64,000 nt of DNA from Pirellula sp. GTDB taxonomy: Bacteria; Planctomycetota; Planctomycetia; Pirellulales; Lacipirellulaceae. The stretch spans positions 150,411 through 214,410 of the forward strand of contig PNKX01000006.1 in NCBI GenBank assembly GCA_013822725.1, written 5' to 3'. The translations under genes and the position numbers were made by a program. The notes beneath the pieces were generated by a model that saw nothing but the letters and a program-made list of their open reading frames with translations, was not told where the DNA came from and searched no databases. Below, one piece after another: positions 40,412 through 50,183 of the stretch (positions are counted from its first letter, which is position 1; every line of letters begins with the position of its first letter).

Positions 40412-43114
40412 CTACTTCACGTATCGGCATTCGACGGAGCCGAAGAGGGCTTGGCAGAAGCTCATCCACGCGGCCGTGCGCGGATCGATGGGGCCGAGCG
40501 ACTCCTCCTTCACCGGGGCGTCGGCGTAGACCATTTGATCCGGGTCAGGAAGCTCTTCGTTATCCTTTGCATTCGATGGCGTCGTTCCTGCCTGGCTGCC
40601 CCCCGAGGCGGCGCTCGTGTTCGCTGCAAGCGGCGTCGCGGCGGCGACCAGATGTCGCTCGACGCCGTCGTTCGCTTTGAGGGCCGTCTCGTACAGGGCG
40701 AGGAATTCAATGGCCCGGGCCGTTTCGGCCGCGGTGGCCTCGCGACCCAGGACGAGGCGATAGACGTGATTCACTTGGGTCGCCTCGTCCGCCGATTCTT
40801 CGCTAAGGACGCGTTTGGAAAGATTCAGCGAGTGGCGACGAACGAACGGATCGTTCAGCAAGTAGAGGGCTTGGGTGGCCACCGTCGTGACGTCGCGGTT
40901 GCCGGAAACCATTCCTTGCTCGGCGAAATCGAAGACCTGCAACGACGTTGGCGTCAGCGTGCGGACGAGCGGAAGATAAACGCTGCGATGCGGGCTTTCG
41001 CTGGCAGCCTCCTCGACGTTGCGGGCGGGCCGGCTGTTGTTCTGCAGCTCCACGACTTTTAGTTTGGTCACGGGCGAACCCTCCGGGCGGTTTTGCTGGA
41101 GTTCCCCCGCTGCAGCCAGCATCGCATCGCGCAGCTCCTCAGCATCGAGCCGCCGTGGAGCGTGTCGCCAGAGCTGGCGATTCGAAGGGTCAATCGCCAA
41201 GTTGGCGGGCGATGCTGAGGAATCGAGTTGATAGGTGCGCGTGAGCACCAGCGTGCGAATCAATTGCTTGATCGACCTACCCTCAGCGACGAAGCGAGCG
41301 GCAAGATGGTCGAGCAGTTCGGGATGGCTGGGGACGTCGCCCGTTGTGCCGAAGTTATCGACGCTCGACACGATGCCGCGGCCAAAAAGGTGACGCCAGA
41401 CGCGATTGACGATCACCCGCGAGGCGAGCGAGTTATCGGGGCTAGTCAGCCATTGGGCCAACTCGAGACGGCCGCTCTGGTCGGCGGGGATCGGCGGCGC
41501 GTTCGGAACCGTGACGAGGCCTAAGTAGCCGCGCGGCACGATTGGTCCCAGCGCCTCTGCCTCGCCCCGAATGCGGTACTCGGTATCAGCGATTTCTTTC
41601 GCGTCTCGCACGCCCACCGCCGCGTCCCCCTGCAGGGTCGGATCGGTGAGTTCCAGGTACTCTTGCTGGGCCTGGTCGAACGCCACGCGGAAGCGGCGTT
41701 GCTTGGGTCGCCCGTCGGGACCCTTGGCGAGGCCCTCGGGAGTTCCGCGGATCGCGTTCCACTCCTGTTGAGCCTTGTCGAGTTTTTTCTTGGCTTTGGC
41801 CAGCTTCTCGGGAGGCGCCGCCTTTACCTCGCCGCCGAGACGGACGAGTGCCTGCGGATCGTAATAGTCGAGGCCGCCGCCCCCCATCTTGCTGCGGACG
41901 CCGGCGCACAGGTCGCTGCTGCGGAAAATGCCGGCGAGGGCGTAGTAGTCTCGCGCGGGGATGGGATCGAACTTGTGATCATGGCAACGGGCGCAGCTCG
42001 CGGTGAGGGCGAGGACCGAGCGGCTGACCGTGTCGATCTGCTCGTCGACGTTATCCATGATGAAACGGACCTTGAAGCGCTGGTTCACGTCTTTGACGCC
42101 GAGCGCAAGAAAGCCGGTGGCGATGAGTTGTTCGCGGCGTTGTGCTTCCGATTCGGCGGGGAGCAGATCGCCGGCGATCTGTTCGCGGATGAATTGGTCG
42201 TAGGGTTTATCGGCGTTGAACGAGTCGATGACGTAGTCGCGATAACGCCAGGCATGGGGCAACGGAATGTTGCGCGACGAGCCGGTCGACTCGCCGTAGC
42301 GGGCGACGTCGAGCCAGTGGCGGCCCCAACGTTCGCCGTAAGTGGGGGATGCCAACAGACGATCGACCACGCGCTCGTACGCATTGGGCGATTGGTCGGC
42401 GAGGAAATCGTCGATTTCTTCGAGCGTGGGGGGCAGGCCGGTGAGATCGAAGGTCACGCGGCGAATCAGGGTGAGGCGATCGGCGTCGGCGGCCGGTTGA
42501 AGGTTCTCGGCGTTGAGCTTGGCCAAAATGAATTGGTCGACGGCGTCAACCGCCCACGATTCGGGCTGCGCCGACGGAGGTTCAGCCTGCTGTAGCGGCT
42601 GCCAAGCCCAGTGCTCGCGGCGGAGACGGTCGTAATCGGCGTTTGGCTCGTCGAGATCGACCTCGAGCGAAACCTGCGGCCAAGCAGCGCCGTCGCTGAT
42701 CCAGCGCGTCAGGTCGGCGATCTGCTCGGGATCGAGTTGTTTGCCCGGCGGCATTTTGAGCCGCTTGTCGGCGTAGCTCACCGCCTGGAGCAAGAGGCTT
42801 TCGTCCGGCTTGCCGGGAACGACCGCCGCGCCGCGGTTGCCGCCGGCGATCAGGCCATTGCGGTCGTCGACGCGCAGTCCCCCTTGGGAGTTGGTGTCGG
42901 CGGAGTGACAGGTGAAGCAGTTCTCTACCAACAATGGACGTATCTTCTGCTCAAAGAATGCGAGCTGCTCGGCAGTCGGTTCGGCGTGAGCGGCGCCGCC
43001 AAGGGCAACCGACGCGGCGACGGCAATCGCGCACGCGATCGCTATCCTCCGCTTGAAGATCGATGGCAACGCCGCGGCAATCAACGGGAACGCAAAGCTC
43101 ATTTGGCGGGACAT
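40412..43114 (-). CDS. DUF1549/DUF1553 protein with cytochrome c (PSCyt1) domain
   Basis: About 900 residues from ATG 43114; ATG 43126 or TTG 43156 are alternatives. Signal sequence to about residue 44. The PSCyt1 haem-binding motif CFTCH is at 66-70 with a distal KMPPGKQL loop, then DUF1549 (TLIRRVTFDLTGLPPTLEEIDDFLAD, WARYGE-like HWLDVARYGES, and CARCHDHKFDPI which holds a second CxxCH) and DUF1553 (NRVWRHLFGRGIV, DSSASP, RRLDAEELRDAMLAAAG, MVSGNRDVTTVATQALYLLNDPFV). Probably a periplasmic redox protein paired with DUF1501. Same strand as a DUF1559 gene 77 bases upstream. Confidence 0.92.
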   Translation of the reverse strand: MSRQMSFAFPLIAAALPSIFKRRIAIACAIAVAASVALGGAAHAEPTAEQLAFFEQKIRPLLVENCFTCHSADTNSQGGLRVDDRNGLIAGGNRGAAVVPGKPDESLLLQAVSYADKRLKMPPGKQLDPEQIADLTRWISDGAAWPQVSLEVDLDEPNADYDRLRREHWAWQPLQQAEPPSAQPESWAVDAVDQFILAKLNAENLQPAADADRLTLIRRVTFDLTGLPPTLEEIDDFLADQSPNAYERVVDRLLASPTYGERWGRHWLDVARYGESTGSSRNIPLPHAWRYRDYVIDSFNADKPYDQFIREQIAGDLLPAESEAQRREQLIATGFLALGVKDVNQRFKVRFIMDNVDEQIDTVSRSVLALTASCARCHDHKFDPIPARDYYALAGIFRSSDLCAGVRSKMGGGGLDYYDPQALVRLGGEVKAAPPEKLAKAKKKLDKAQQEWNAIRGTPEGLAKGPDGRPKQRRFRVAFDQAQQEYLELTDPTLQGDAAVGVRDAKEIADTEYRIRGEAEALGPIVPRGYLGLVTVPNAPPIPADQSGRLELAQWLTSPDNSLASRVIVNRVWRHLFGRGIVSSVDNFGTTGDVPSHPELLDHLAARFVAEGRSIKQLIRTLVLTRTYQLDSSASPANLAIDPSNRQLWRHAPRRLDAEELRDAMLAAAGELQQNRPEGSPVTKLKVVELQNNSRPARNVEEAASESPHRSVYLPLVRTLTPTSLQVFDFAEQGMVSGNRDVTTVATQALYLLNDPFVRRHSLNLSKRVLSEESADEATQVNHVYRLVLGREATAAETARAIEFLALYETALKANDGVERHLVAAATPLAANTSAASGGSQAGTTPSNAKDNEELPDPDQMVYADAPVKEESLGPIDPRTAAWMSFCQALFGSVECRYVK

Positions 43115-43191
43115 ATTCACTCGCATCCTGCGAAGCCTAAGGAAAGGTTCGTTCAATGGCGGGAGCCTGCTAGTTCTGTGATCGTCGCCAG

Positions 43192-44205
43192 CTACAACGA
43201 ACTATTGACAACTTCCTCGCCGTCGCGAGAACCGAGCGCTCGCCATACCGCCAGCTCAACCTCGTCGGCGGCGAACTGGACGCTGCCGTCGACGCGGACG
43301 ATATTCACCCCGCCGGTGTGCCAACTGGAGGCTGTCGAGGCTCCTCCTTTGGCGTTGAAGTTGGCGCCCAGGTTTCCGCCGGCGCTGTCACGCGAGCAAC
43401 TCCGATCGTTCGGGGGGAGAACATGGTTGTAGCGCGACACCGCATAGTTCCCCAGCGGCCAGTTGCGACCGCCGCGCGAGAACTGCGACGCCGCCTTATT
43501 CATCGTCCAGATGTCGAGCGCCCGGCAAGCCGTGGCGACCTGATCGGCGGTGGCGTTGCCTTCGGAGATACGAAACCAATCGCTGACGATTTCGACGACC
43601 GTATTGTCGCCGTCGCCGCGCACCTTTTCGCTGAACAATGCGGTGTGCGCCGTACCGTCGATGACGTCTTTGAGCTTCACGACGCGGTTGGTGATGAACA
43701 CCCCGTTGTTGCGCTCGACTTGAGTCTTCGGAGTTCCGGTACCGGTCATCTCGCCCGTGTCGCTGCCAGCGTTGCCGCGGTAGCTGTTGCGTCCCCAGCC
43801 ATCCTGCGCGTCGGCCAGCGGAGTATCGGCCAAGCGGTCTTCAGAGTCGGTGGGGCAGACGAAGGCCGCGACATCGAGCAGACGAGCGTCGGCGTCGGCG
43901 ACCGCCTTCTCAAAGTCGACGGTGTTGTAGATCGTAGTTTGTTCGAGGTACGGCAGCAGCTGAGAATGGACGCCCCAGGCGCCCGGCAACTGTCGGCCGA
44001 TGGGCAGTGTTTTTTTTGCACTCTCATGGTTGAGGGCGGCGAGCCCCATCTGGCGCAGCCGATTCGAGCAATCGTTGCGTCGCGCCGCTTCTCGCGCCGC
44101 TTGCACGGCGGGGAGCAGCATCGCGACCAGCACGCCGATGATGGCGATCACCACCAGCAATTCGATCAACGTGAAGCCTTGCGGCGCTTGTCGATTGATC
44201 TTCAT
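43192..44205 (-). CDS. DUF1559 prepilin-like protein
   Basis: 337 residues behind GGAA. Pilin-type N-terminus [42 protein letters not shown]1559 body (LPYLEQTTIYNTVDF, VCPTDSEDR) and H-x9-DG end (HTGGVNIVRVDG). First gene of the minus-strand set with the DUF1553 and DUF1501 genes. Related in design to the copy at 37452-38510 but only the N-terminal region is closely similar. Confidence 0.93.
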   Translation of the reverse strand: MKINRQAPQGFTLIELLVVIAIIGVLVAMLLPAVQAAREAARRNDCSNRLRQMGLAALNHESAKKTLPIGRQLPGAWGVHSQLLPYLEQTTIYNTVDFEKAVADADARLLDVAAFVCPTDSEDRLADTPLADAQDGWGRNSYRGNAGSDTGEMTGTGTPKTQVERNNGVFITNRVVKLKDVIDGTAHTALFSEKVRGDGDNTVVEIVSDWFRISEGNATADQVATACRALDIWTMNKAASQFSRGGRNWPLGNYAVSRYNHVLPPNDRSCSRDSAGGNLGANFNAKGGASTASSWHTGGVNIVRVDGSVQFAADEVELAVWRALGSRDGEEVVNSSL

Positions 44206-44244
44206 GGTTCATTCCAATCTTCCAAGTGACACGGTGAGCGGCAT

Positions 44245-44277
44245 GCGATCGCGGCGAGCATGGCTCGCCGCGATCGC
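44245..44277 (-). terminator. Perfect hairpin after the sulfatase gene
   Basis: 15-base perfect arms (44245-44259 and 44263-44277; GCGATCGCGGCGAGC) and 3-base loop, 11 bases beyond the sulfatase stop and 40 bases before the next start on the minus strand. No T-tract, so attenuation or RNA-stabilising roles are equally possible. Confidence 0.7.
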
Positions 44278-44287
44278 TGCCAGCGAG

Positions 44288-45706
44288 TTACTTACCGGCG
44301 GCCGTCGCGGCCGCTTGGGCAGCCCGCTTGTTGCGAGCTTGGTTGCCAGGGCGATTCTTGTTCTTCTTCCGTTGGCCGTTGGCGGGTTGCCATTTCGCGG
44401 GCACGTTGTCGGCATTCCAGGCGTCCCACTCGGCCTTCAACTCGACGACCTTCTCGGGGTTGCTCGCGGCGAGATCGTTCGCTTCGCCGATGTCTTTCGA
44501 GAGGTCGTAAAGCTTCGGCGTCAGACCATCGAGATGCGACGCGACAAGCTTCCAATCTCCGTTGCGAACGGCCCATTGGTCGCCTAGACGCCAGAACAGC
44601 GCGTCGTGCGGCTGCTCGGCGTTCTTGCCCGTGAGGTAAGGAAGCAAGTCGACGCCGTCGAGTTGTGAACTCGGGTCGATCGCGACGCCAGCGGCGGCCA
44701 GGGCCGTTGGCACGATGTCGAGTTGGATAACCGGATTGTCGTAGACCTGACCGGCTGGGATCTTGCCTTTCCACTGGGCGTAGAACGGCACCCGGACGCC
44801 CCCTTCGAGCGTCGTCATCTTGAAGCCGCGCAGCGGCAGGTTGCTGGAAGTCGTCTGCTGCGTCGGGCCGCCGTTGTCGGTCAGGTAAACGACCAACGTG
44901 TTTTCCTCAAGACCGTTGGTCTTCAGGGAGGTCAGCACTTCGCCAATCGCGTCGTCGGTTGCCGAAAGGATAGCCGCGAAGTGCTTGCGATTGTCGTCCT
45001 TGATGTTCGGAAAGCGATCGAGATACTTTTGCGGCGACTGCAGCGGTGCGTGTTGCGCGTTGAACGGCAAATAAAGGAAAAAGGGTTCGTCCTTGTGTTC
45101 GGTAATGAACTCGACGGCCCGCTTGCCGTAGGCGTCGGTGGTGTAGAACTCCTCGTCTTCGACGCGCTGCGGCTCTTCGGAGATGCGGGAGTCGACCAAC
45201 TGAGGGTGGAAGAAAGGGGTGTTCGCCAACGTGCCGTAGAATTCGTCGAAGCCGCGCTTCGAGGGTCGGAATTTCGGCGCCACGCCCAGATGCCACTTGC
45301 CGATGACGCCAGTGGCATAGCCTGCCGCCTTCAAGCGATCAGCGATTGTCTTTTGATCGACCGGAAGCCCGGCGTCGGGCGTTGCCGGGGGATTCCACTC
45401 GTGGCCGATGCGAGTTTGGTAGCGACCAGTCACCAACCCGGCGCGCGTCGGGCTGCAGTAAGGGCCGGAGACGTAGCCTTGCGTGAACTTCACGCCGTTG
45501 GCGGGAATGGAGTCGATGTTCGGCGTGGGGATTTCTTTGTTTCCCTGGGCGCCGAGTTCCCCCCAGCCGAGGTCGTCGGCGAGGATGACGATGACGTTCG
45601 GTTTCTTGTTTTCTGCGGCTTCAGCCCGCGATGCGATGATTGCTGCAGCAATAGCGAACGCTACTAGAGCCAGCGGGCGTTCCATGTGATTGATGACGTG
45701 GATCAT
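44288..45706 (-). CDS. Exported sulfatase (arylsulfatase type)
   Basis: 472 residues. Signal peptide to about residue 31. Metal ligands D44/D45 in ILADDLGWG, and the formylglycine site C84 in CSPTRAG; the next signature is TGRYQTRIGHEW. Later HGKWHLG-type IGKWHLG, NAQHAP and TDNGGP motifs complete the S1 sulfatase active site. The C-terminal 30 residues are a basic low-complexity tail (KKNKNRPGNQARNKRAAQ). It would remove sulfate esters from a glycan outside the cytoplasm after formylglycine formation. A second sulfatase with the same kind of tail lies 3 kb upstream. Confidence 0.93.
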   Translation of the reverse strand: MIHVINHMERPLALVAFAIAAAIIASRAEAAENKKPNVIVILADDLGWGELGAQGNKEIPTPNIDSIPANGVKFTQGYVSGPYCSPTRAGLVTGRYQTRIGHEWNPPATPDAGLPVDQKTIADRLKAAGYATGVIGKWHLGVAPKFRPSKRGFDEFYGTLANTPFFHPQLVDSRISEEPQRVEDEEFYTTDAYGKRAVEFITEHKDEPFFLYLPFNAQHAPLQSPQKYLDRFPNIKDDNRKHFAAILSATDDAIGEVLTSLKTNGLEENTLVVYLTDNGGPTQQTTSSNLPLRGFKMTTLEGGVRVPFYAQWKGKIPAGQVYDNPVIQLDIVPTALAAAGVAIDPSSQLDGVDLLPYLTGKNAEQPHDALFWRLGDQWAVRNGDWKLVASHLDGLTPKLYDLSKDIGEANDLAASNPEKVVELKAEWDAWNADNVPAKWQPANGQRKKNKNRPGNQARNKRAAQAAATAAGK

Positions 45707-45786
45707 TTTTGAGGTTCTTGAGTGAAGTTGGATCGTATTTGTGAGTCGCGTGAGAGTGGTCGTTTGGATTCTCGATTGATTGCGAA

Positions 45787-45820
45787 GCGGGCCACGCGCC
45801 TACGAGGCGACGTGGCCCGC
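45787..45820 (-). terminator. Hairpin after the beta-strand-repeat PEP-CTERM gene
   Basis: GCGGGCCACG (45787-45796) pairs with 45811-45820, continued by CGCC/GGCG with a single bulged A and a 5-base loop. It starts 10 bases past the PEP-CTERM stop codon on the minus strand. No clear T-tract. Confidence 0.68.
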
Positions 45821-45830
45821 CTGCCCCCAA

Positions 45831-48680
45831 TCAAGCGCTCGGTGTTTGCTCGTCGTTGTCGACGAGCTTGTGGTTGAGTCGCGACTTGCGCGGAAACAGG
45901 CCCGCGCTCAGCAGGGCGAGAAGCGTCATCCCCCAAGTTGCCGGCTCGGGGACTGCTGCCGCTGCTGCGGCAGCGGGCACGACGCCGCTGCCGAACTCGC
46001 GTTGCCAAGCGAGGAAGTCGGCGCCGTTGACGACGCCGTCGCCCGTGGCGTCGCCCAACGCCTTTGTTCCGCCGGAGGCCAAACCGAAGTTCGTCTTCCA
46101 GCGCGTCAGATCTGCCGAATCGACGTCGCCGTCGAGATCGAAGTCTGAAGCGAATCCGGCGGATGCGCCGGCGACGAGCGTTACCGAGTTGGCTCCGTAC
46201 TGAGCCGTCCACGAGTTCGCTCCGTTCCAGGTCAGGCCGGCGAACTGACCGGTGACGCCGCTCGTCGAAGTGAGAACCTGGTAGGTCGATCCCGGCGTCG
46301 CCATGAAGCCTTCCGGCACGACGACGTTGAGCGTTCCGTCGAGCGTCGCTCCGCCAGTGATCGCGAGCTTATCGAAGCCGCCGCCGTCGAGGTCGACGTC
46401 GAGGAAAGATCCGGCGCCAAATGTCACGTCGCCTGAGACGGTCAGCTGACCAATCGTGACGCCAGGATTGATGCGGCCGCCGAGTTGCACGGAGACGTTC
46501 GAGGCGTCGCCGGCCGTACCGACGAAGCCCGTGCCGCCGAGCACGCCAGCGTCGAGGATCGACACGTCGCCCGTACCGACGGCCGACCCGGTCGTGTTGT
46601 TAGCCAACAGGGGGCCTTGATCAATGATCGTACCGCCGTCGTAGGTGTTGGCCGCGGTCAGCGCTAATGCGCCGTCGTTGTTCTTCTGCAGGCTGGCGGC
46701 CGTGCCGCTGATGACGCCGCTCACGACGGCATCGATGGCGGCCGTGCCGTTTCGGGCGACGATGATTCGCGGTGCTCCGTTCAGATCGATCGGATTCTGA
46801 AAGTCGACGGTTCCGTCGGAGCCAGCCGCGCTGAATAGCAAGTTGCCGGCGACGAAATTGCCGGAGTTCCATACCACTGGCGCCGACGCCCCGCCGAGAT
46901 TCACCGTGCGATTGCCGCCGTAGGCCGCGAATCCAGCATTAAAGGGGACTCCGGTATCAACGTTTGCGCCATTGAGGTTAATTTGCCCCGCTAGCGTGCC
47001 CAGGCCGCTGGTAAAGTTCGAAGCGCCCAAGCCGATCGTGCCGCCGCTAGCGACGATTTGAATGTTTCCGACGTTCCCGCCGGTGACGCCGCCAGGAATC
47101 GAATTGGCGTTGGTGAGGATGACTACGCCGTTGTTAATCAACGTGGCGCCGGTGTAAGTGTTCGCCGCCGCCAACTCGACGTTGCCTGGTTGCGTCTTAT
47201 TGAGCGATCCAGTTCCGCTGATGACGCCCGTCACGCGTGCATCGAGATCGGCTGTGCCGTTGCGGATGGCGAGCACGCGGGTCGCGGCGCCGAGGTCGAT
47301 CGGATTGGTGAAGGTGATCGTGCCCGTGGCGTTGTCGTCGGAGAGGACGAAGTTGTTGGCAGCAAAGTTGCCCGCTCCCCACGCCACGCCGGCGTCGCCG
47401 TTAAGCGTGACGGTGAAGTTGCCGCCGAACGCGGCGAAGCCGCCATTGCCGGTCGTGAACTGTAGCTGTCCAGGGCCTGTGCCAAGCGTGCCGCTGTAGT
47501 CTCCGATTGCGAGTCCCAGCAAACCGCCCGCTCGCAGCGTGACGTTGGTGGTCGCCGGGAGCGCTTCGGCGTGCTCAAGCACGAGCGCGCCATTGTTGAC
47601 GATCGTGTTCCCCGTGTAAGTATTCTTCGCCGCAAGAGCTAACGCTCCGGGCCCCATTTTGGTGAGCGTGGCGGCACTATCCGAACTGATCGGCTGGGTG
47701 AACCGAGTCTCGATCGACGCCGGACCTTCAAAGGTGCGGATCGTGCGATTGGCCGCGCCGATGTTCAACGGATTCTCAAACGTGACGGTGTGCGTCGCCG
47801 TCGTCGAGCCGAAGGTGAGTTCGCCGAAGTTGGCGCCAGCGTCGCCCCACAGGATAGGGGCCCCGGCGCCGCCGAGGTTGACGACGCGATTGGCGCCGGA
47901 TGCGGCGAAGCCGTTCGTGCCGACGCCGTTGAACTGAATCTGATCGGCTCCGGCGCCGATGCCTCGCTTGAAGTCACTGGCGCCAAGTTCCAACACCACC
48001 GCATCGTTGAGGGTGATATTGCTAGTTCCCCCCGTCGCCCCGACGCCGCCCGGAATGGACGTGGCGTTGTTCAATCGCACCGTCAGGTAGTTGGCTCCGC
48101 CGCCCCCGCCAAAGGTCGTCGATCCCTGATACGTATTGGCGGCGTTCAGGACAACGACGCCCGTGCCGCTGGTGCCGCGACCAACGGCAAAATTTCCAGT
48201 TCCCGAAAGCGGCTGCAGAAACCGCAGTTCACCGTCGTCGAATTGGGAGACGGTGAATTGCGAGTCGAAGACGACCGGAGCGTTGGTAATCGTGACGCCT
48301 GTCCCTTCGGCTGACAGCGAGTTTGAGAACAAGGCCGTTCCGCTGAACTTCAACGTATTCGTCGCCGAACCGAGAATCGTCGTGTTGTAGGTATCGGTGA
48401 GTGCGATTCCCTTGTTGACGGTGAGCGTGTCGACTTCGATCGGCTGGCCCAAGTCGACCGTCAGCGCGCCGGTTGGGGCGGGCAGCGTGGCCAATGCGCT
48501 TGGACCGTTAGGAAATGGCTGCGGCGGAGCAGGCCCCCAGTTATTGTTGTCGTTCCAAAAGTGCGTGCCGCTGGTGGGGACGAACTCCTGCCCCGCCGCC
48601 TGCCCCCCGTCTCCCAGGCTGGCCGCGGCGATGCCCACGGCGCCCCACACAGTCGCCTTCGTTGAAAGTTTGCGAATCAT
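45831..48680 (-). CDS. PEP-CTERM protein with autotransporter-associated beta-strand repeats
   Basis: 949 residues behind GGAGAAG. Signal peptide to about residue 30. The body consists of repeated units of the beta-strand repeat type: VLNAANTYQGSTTF, ALAAKNTYTGNTIVNNGALVLEHA, ELAAANTYTGATLINNGVVILTNA and ALTAANTYDGGTIIDQGPLLANN, which stack as a beta helix. Two dockerin-like loops (DFDLDGDVDSADLTRWKTNFGL, DATGDGVVNGADFLAWQREFG) and the sorting signal VPEPATWGM, a hydrophobic helix and PRKSR follow. Unusually, 15 more residues (LNHKLVDNDEQTPSA) continue past the basic cluster. Surface adhesion or matrix role inferred. Placed between two sulfatase genes. Confidence 0.9.
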   Translation of the reverse strand: MIRKLSTKATVWGAVGIAAASLGDGGQAAGQEFVPTSGTHFWNDNNNWGPAPPQPFPNGPSALATLPAPTGALTVDLGQPIEVDTLTVNKGIALTDTYNTTILGSATNTLKFSGTALFSNSLSAEGTGVTITNAPVVFDSQFTVSQFDDGELRFLQPLSGTGNFAVGRGTSGTGVVVLNAANTYQGSTTFGGGGGANYLTVRLNNATSIPGGVGATGGTSNITLNDAVVLELGASDFKRGIGAGADQIQFNGVGTNGFAASGANRVVNLGGAGAPILWGDAGANFGELTFGSTTATHTVTFENPLNIGAANRTIRTFEGPASIETRFTQPISSDSAATLTKMGPGALALAAKNTYTGNTIVNNGALVLEHAEALPATTNVTLRAGGLLGLAIGDYSGTLGTGPGQLQFTTGNGGFAAFGGNFTVTLNGDAGVAWGAGNFAANNFVLSDDNATGTITFTNPIDLGAATRVLAIRNGTADLDARVTGVISGTGSLNKTQPGNVELAAANTYTGATLINNGVVILTNANSIPGGVTGGNVGNIQIVASGGTIGLGASNFTSGLGTLAGQINLNGANVDTGVPFNAGFAAYGGNRTVNLGGASAPVVWNSGNFVAGNLLFSAAGSDGTVDFQNPIDLNGAPRIIVARNGTAAIDAVVSGVISGTAASLQKNNDGALALTAANTYDGGTIIDQGPLLANNTTGSAVGTGDVSILDAGVLGGTGFVGTAGDASNVSVQLGGRINPGVTIGQLTVSGDVTFGAGSFLDVDLDGGGFDKLAITGGATLDGTLNVVVPEGFMATPGSTYQVLTSTSGVTGQFAGLTWNGANSWTAQYGANSVTLVAGASAGFASDFDLDGDVDSADLTRWKTNFGLASGGTKALGDATGDGVVNGADFLAWQREFGSGVVPAAAAAAAVPEPATWGMTLLALLSAGLFPRKSRLNHKLVDNDEQTPSA

Positions 48681-48740
48681 CTTGAGTCTTCTCCGTCGTA
48701 GAGTTATTTAATTGCGTTCAGATGGTTGAGTTGATGTCGC

Positions 48741-50183
48741 CTAGTTGACGCTGGTCGTTTGCTTGGGCTTACCGGCGTCGGCGGCGTTGGCCGTCGCCCG
48801 ACGTTCAGTCCGAGCGGCCCGTTGAGCGGCGTTCGGCTTGCGACCTCCTTGGCGTCCCTGCCAAAGAGGTTTGGCAAGCTCCTGGTCCCAGGCGGAGTAG
48901 GCGGCCGAGAGCTCTTCGACCAGCTCAGGATGTGCGGCCGACAGATCCTTCTGCTCGGCAACGTCGGCGACGACGTCGAACAGCTTGGGCCCGCCGTCAG
49001 CTTGCTGACGGAGCTTGTAGTTGCCGCGACGAATGGCGTGTTGCGGTCCGGCGCGCCAGAAGAGCGACTCGTGTGGCGCCGCGTTGTTCTTGCCGGTCAC
49101 GAAGGGGATCAAGTTGACTCCGTCTACGGGGCGGTCGGCGCTGCCAAGCGATCCGCCAGCCAAGGCGACTGCGGTGGCGGGAATGTCGAGCGAGATCACC
49201 GGCTGCTTGTAAACCGAGCCGGCTGGAATCTTTCCCTTCCATTGCAGGACGAAAGGAACGCGAATGCCTCCCTCAAGCACCGTGGCCTTGTCGCCGCTCA
49301 GAGGAGCGTTGTTGCTGCCGTTGCCTTGTTGCGGACCGCCATTATCGCTGATGAAGAAAATCAGCGTGTTTTCTTCCTGGCCCGACTCGCGGACCGCCTT
49401 CAGCACTTGACCAACCGCATCGTCGAGACCGCTCAGCAGGCCAGCATAAGCGCGTCGCTTGGGATCACTGATCTTCTCGAAGCGTGCCAGATGCTCCGCA
49501 TCAGGCTGCAGCGGGTTGTGAACCGCGTTGAAGGTGAGTTGCAGGTAGAAAGGATGTCCCTTCTCGCGCTCGACGAACGCGGCCGCCTCTTTGCCGAAGG
49601 CTTCGGTCAGATGGGCAGGAGATTCGACCTCTTCGTTGCCGCGATAGATCGGCCCGCCGCCGGCAGTGTTCTTGTCGTTCGGCACATAAGGGTGGGCGCC
49701 GCCGAGGAAGCCGTAGAATTCGTCGAAACCGCGTTGTTGCGGCCGGAACTTCTCGTCCGAACCGAGATGCCATTTACCGACAAGGGCCGTTTTGTAGCCC
49801 GCCTTCTTCAGGGCGTCGGCCACCGTCGACTCCGTAAGCGGCAAGCCGACCTGTGTGCCGGTCGTTTGATCGACGCCGCCCGGGTTGAACTCGTGGCCAA
49901 ATCGCTGTTGATAGCGACCGGTCAGGAGTCCCGCCCGCGTGGGACTGCAGACAACGCCGGTGACATAGCCGTCGGTAAAGCGAACGCCACTCTGGGCGAT
50001 GCTGTCGATGTGCGGAGTCGGTACATCCTTGCCGCCTTGAAATCCGAGGTCGCCGTAGCCGAGGTCGTCGGCGACGATGACGATGATGCTTGGCTTCGCC
50101 GCATTGTCGGCGGCGGCCAAGAGGCTCGAATCGGCCAGACTGTAGGCGAGCGTGGCGAGAGCAACTTGATAAAGACGTTTCAT
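48741..50183 (-). CDS. Exported sulfatase (arylsulfatase type)
   Basis: 480 residues from ATG 50183 with GAGGA 7 bases upstream; the longer frame to 50318 has no signal peptide. Signal sequence to about residue 25. D39/D40 in VADDLGYGDLG, formylglycine site C79 in CSPTRAG, LVGKWHLGS, NAVHNPL and SDNGGP. The C-terminus is a basic, alanine-rich tail (QGGRKPNAAQRAARTERRATANAA) like that of the other sulfatase. Start of the minus-strand run that ends at 36 kb. Confidence 0.93.
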   Translation of the reverse strand: MKRLYQVALATLAYSLADSSLLAAADNAAKPSIIVIVADDLGYGDLGFQGGKDVPTPHIDSIAQSGVRFTDGYVTGVVCSPTRAGLLTGRYQQRFGHEFNPGGVDQTTGTQVGLPLTESTVADALKKAGYKTALVGKWHLGSDEKFRPQQRGFDEFYGFLGGAHPYVPNDKNTAGGGPIYRGNEEVESPAHLTEAFGKEAAAFVEREKGHPFYLQLTFNAVHNPLQPDAEHLARFEKISDPKRRAYAGLLSGLDDAVGQVLKAVRESGQEENTLIFFISDNGGPQQGNGSNNAPLSGDKATVLEGGIRVPFVLQWKGKIPAGSVYKQPVISLDIPATAVALAGGSLGSADRPVDGVNLIPFVTGKNNAAPHESLFWRAGPQHAIRRGNYKLRQQADGGPKLFDVVADVAEQKDLSAAHPELVEELSAAYSAWDQELAKPLWQGRQGGRKPNAAQRAARTERRATANAADAGKPKQTTSVN

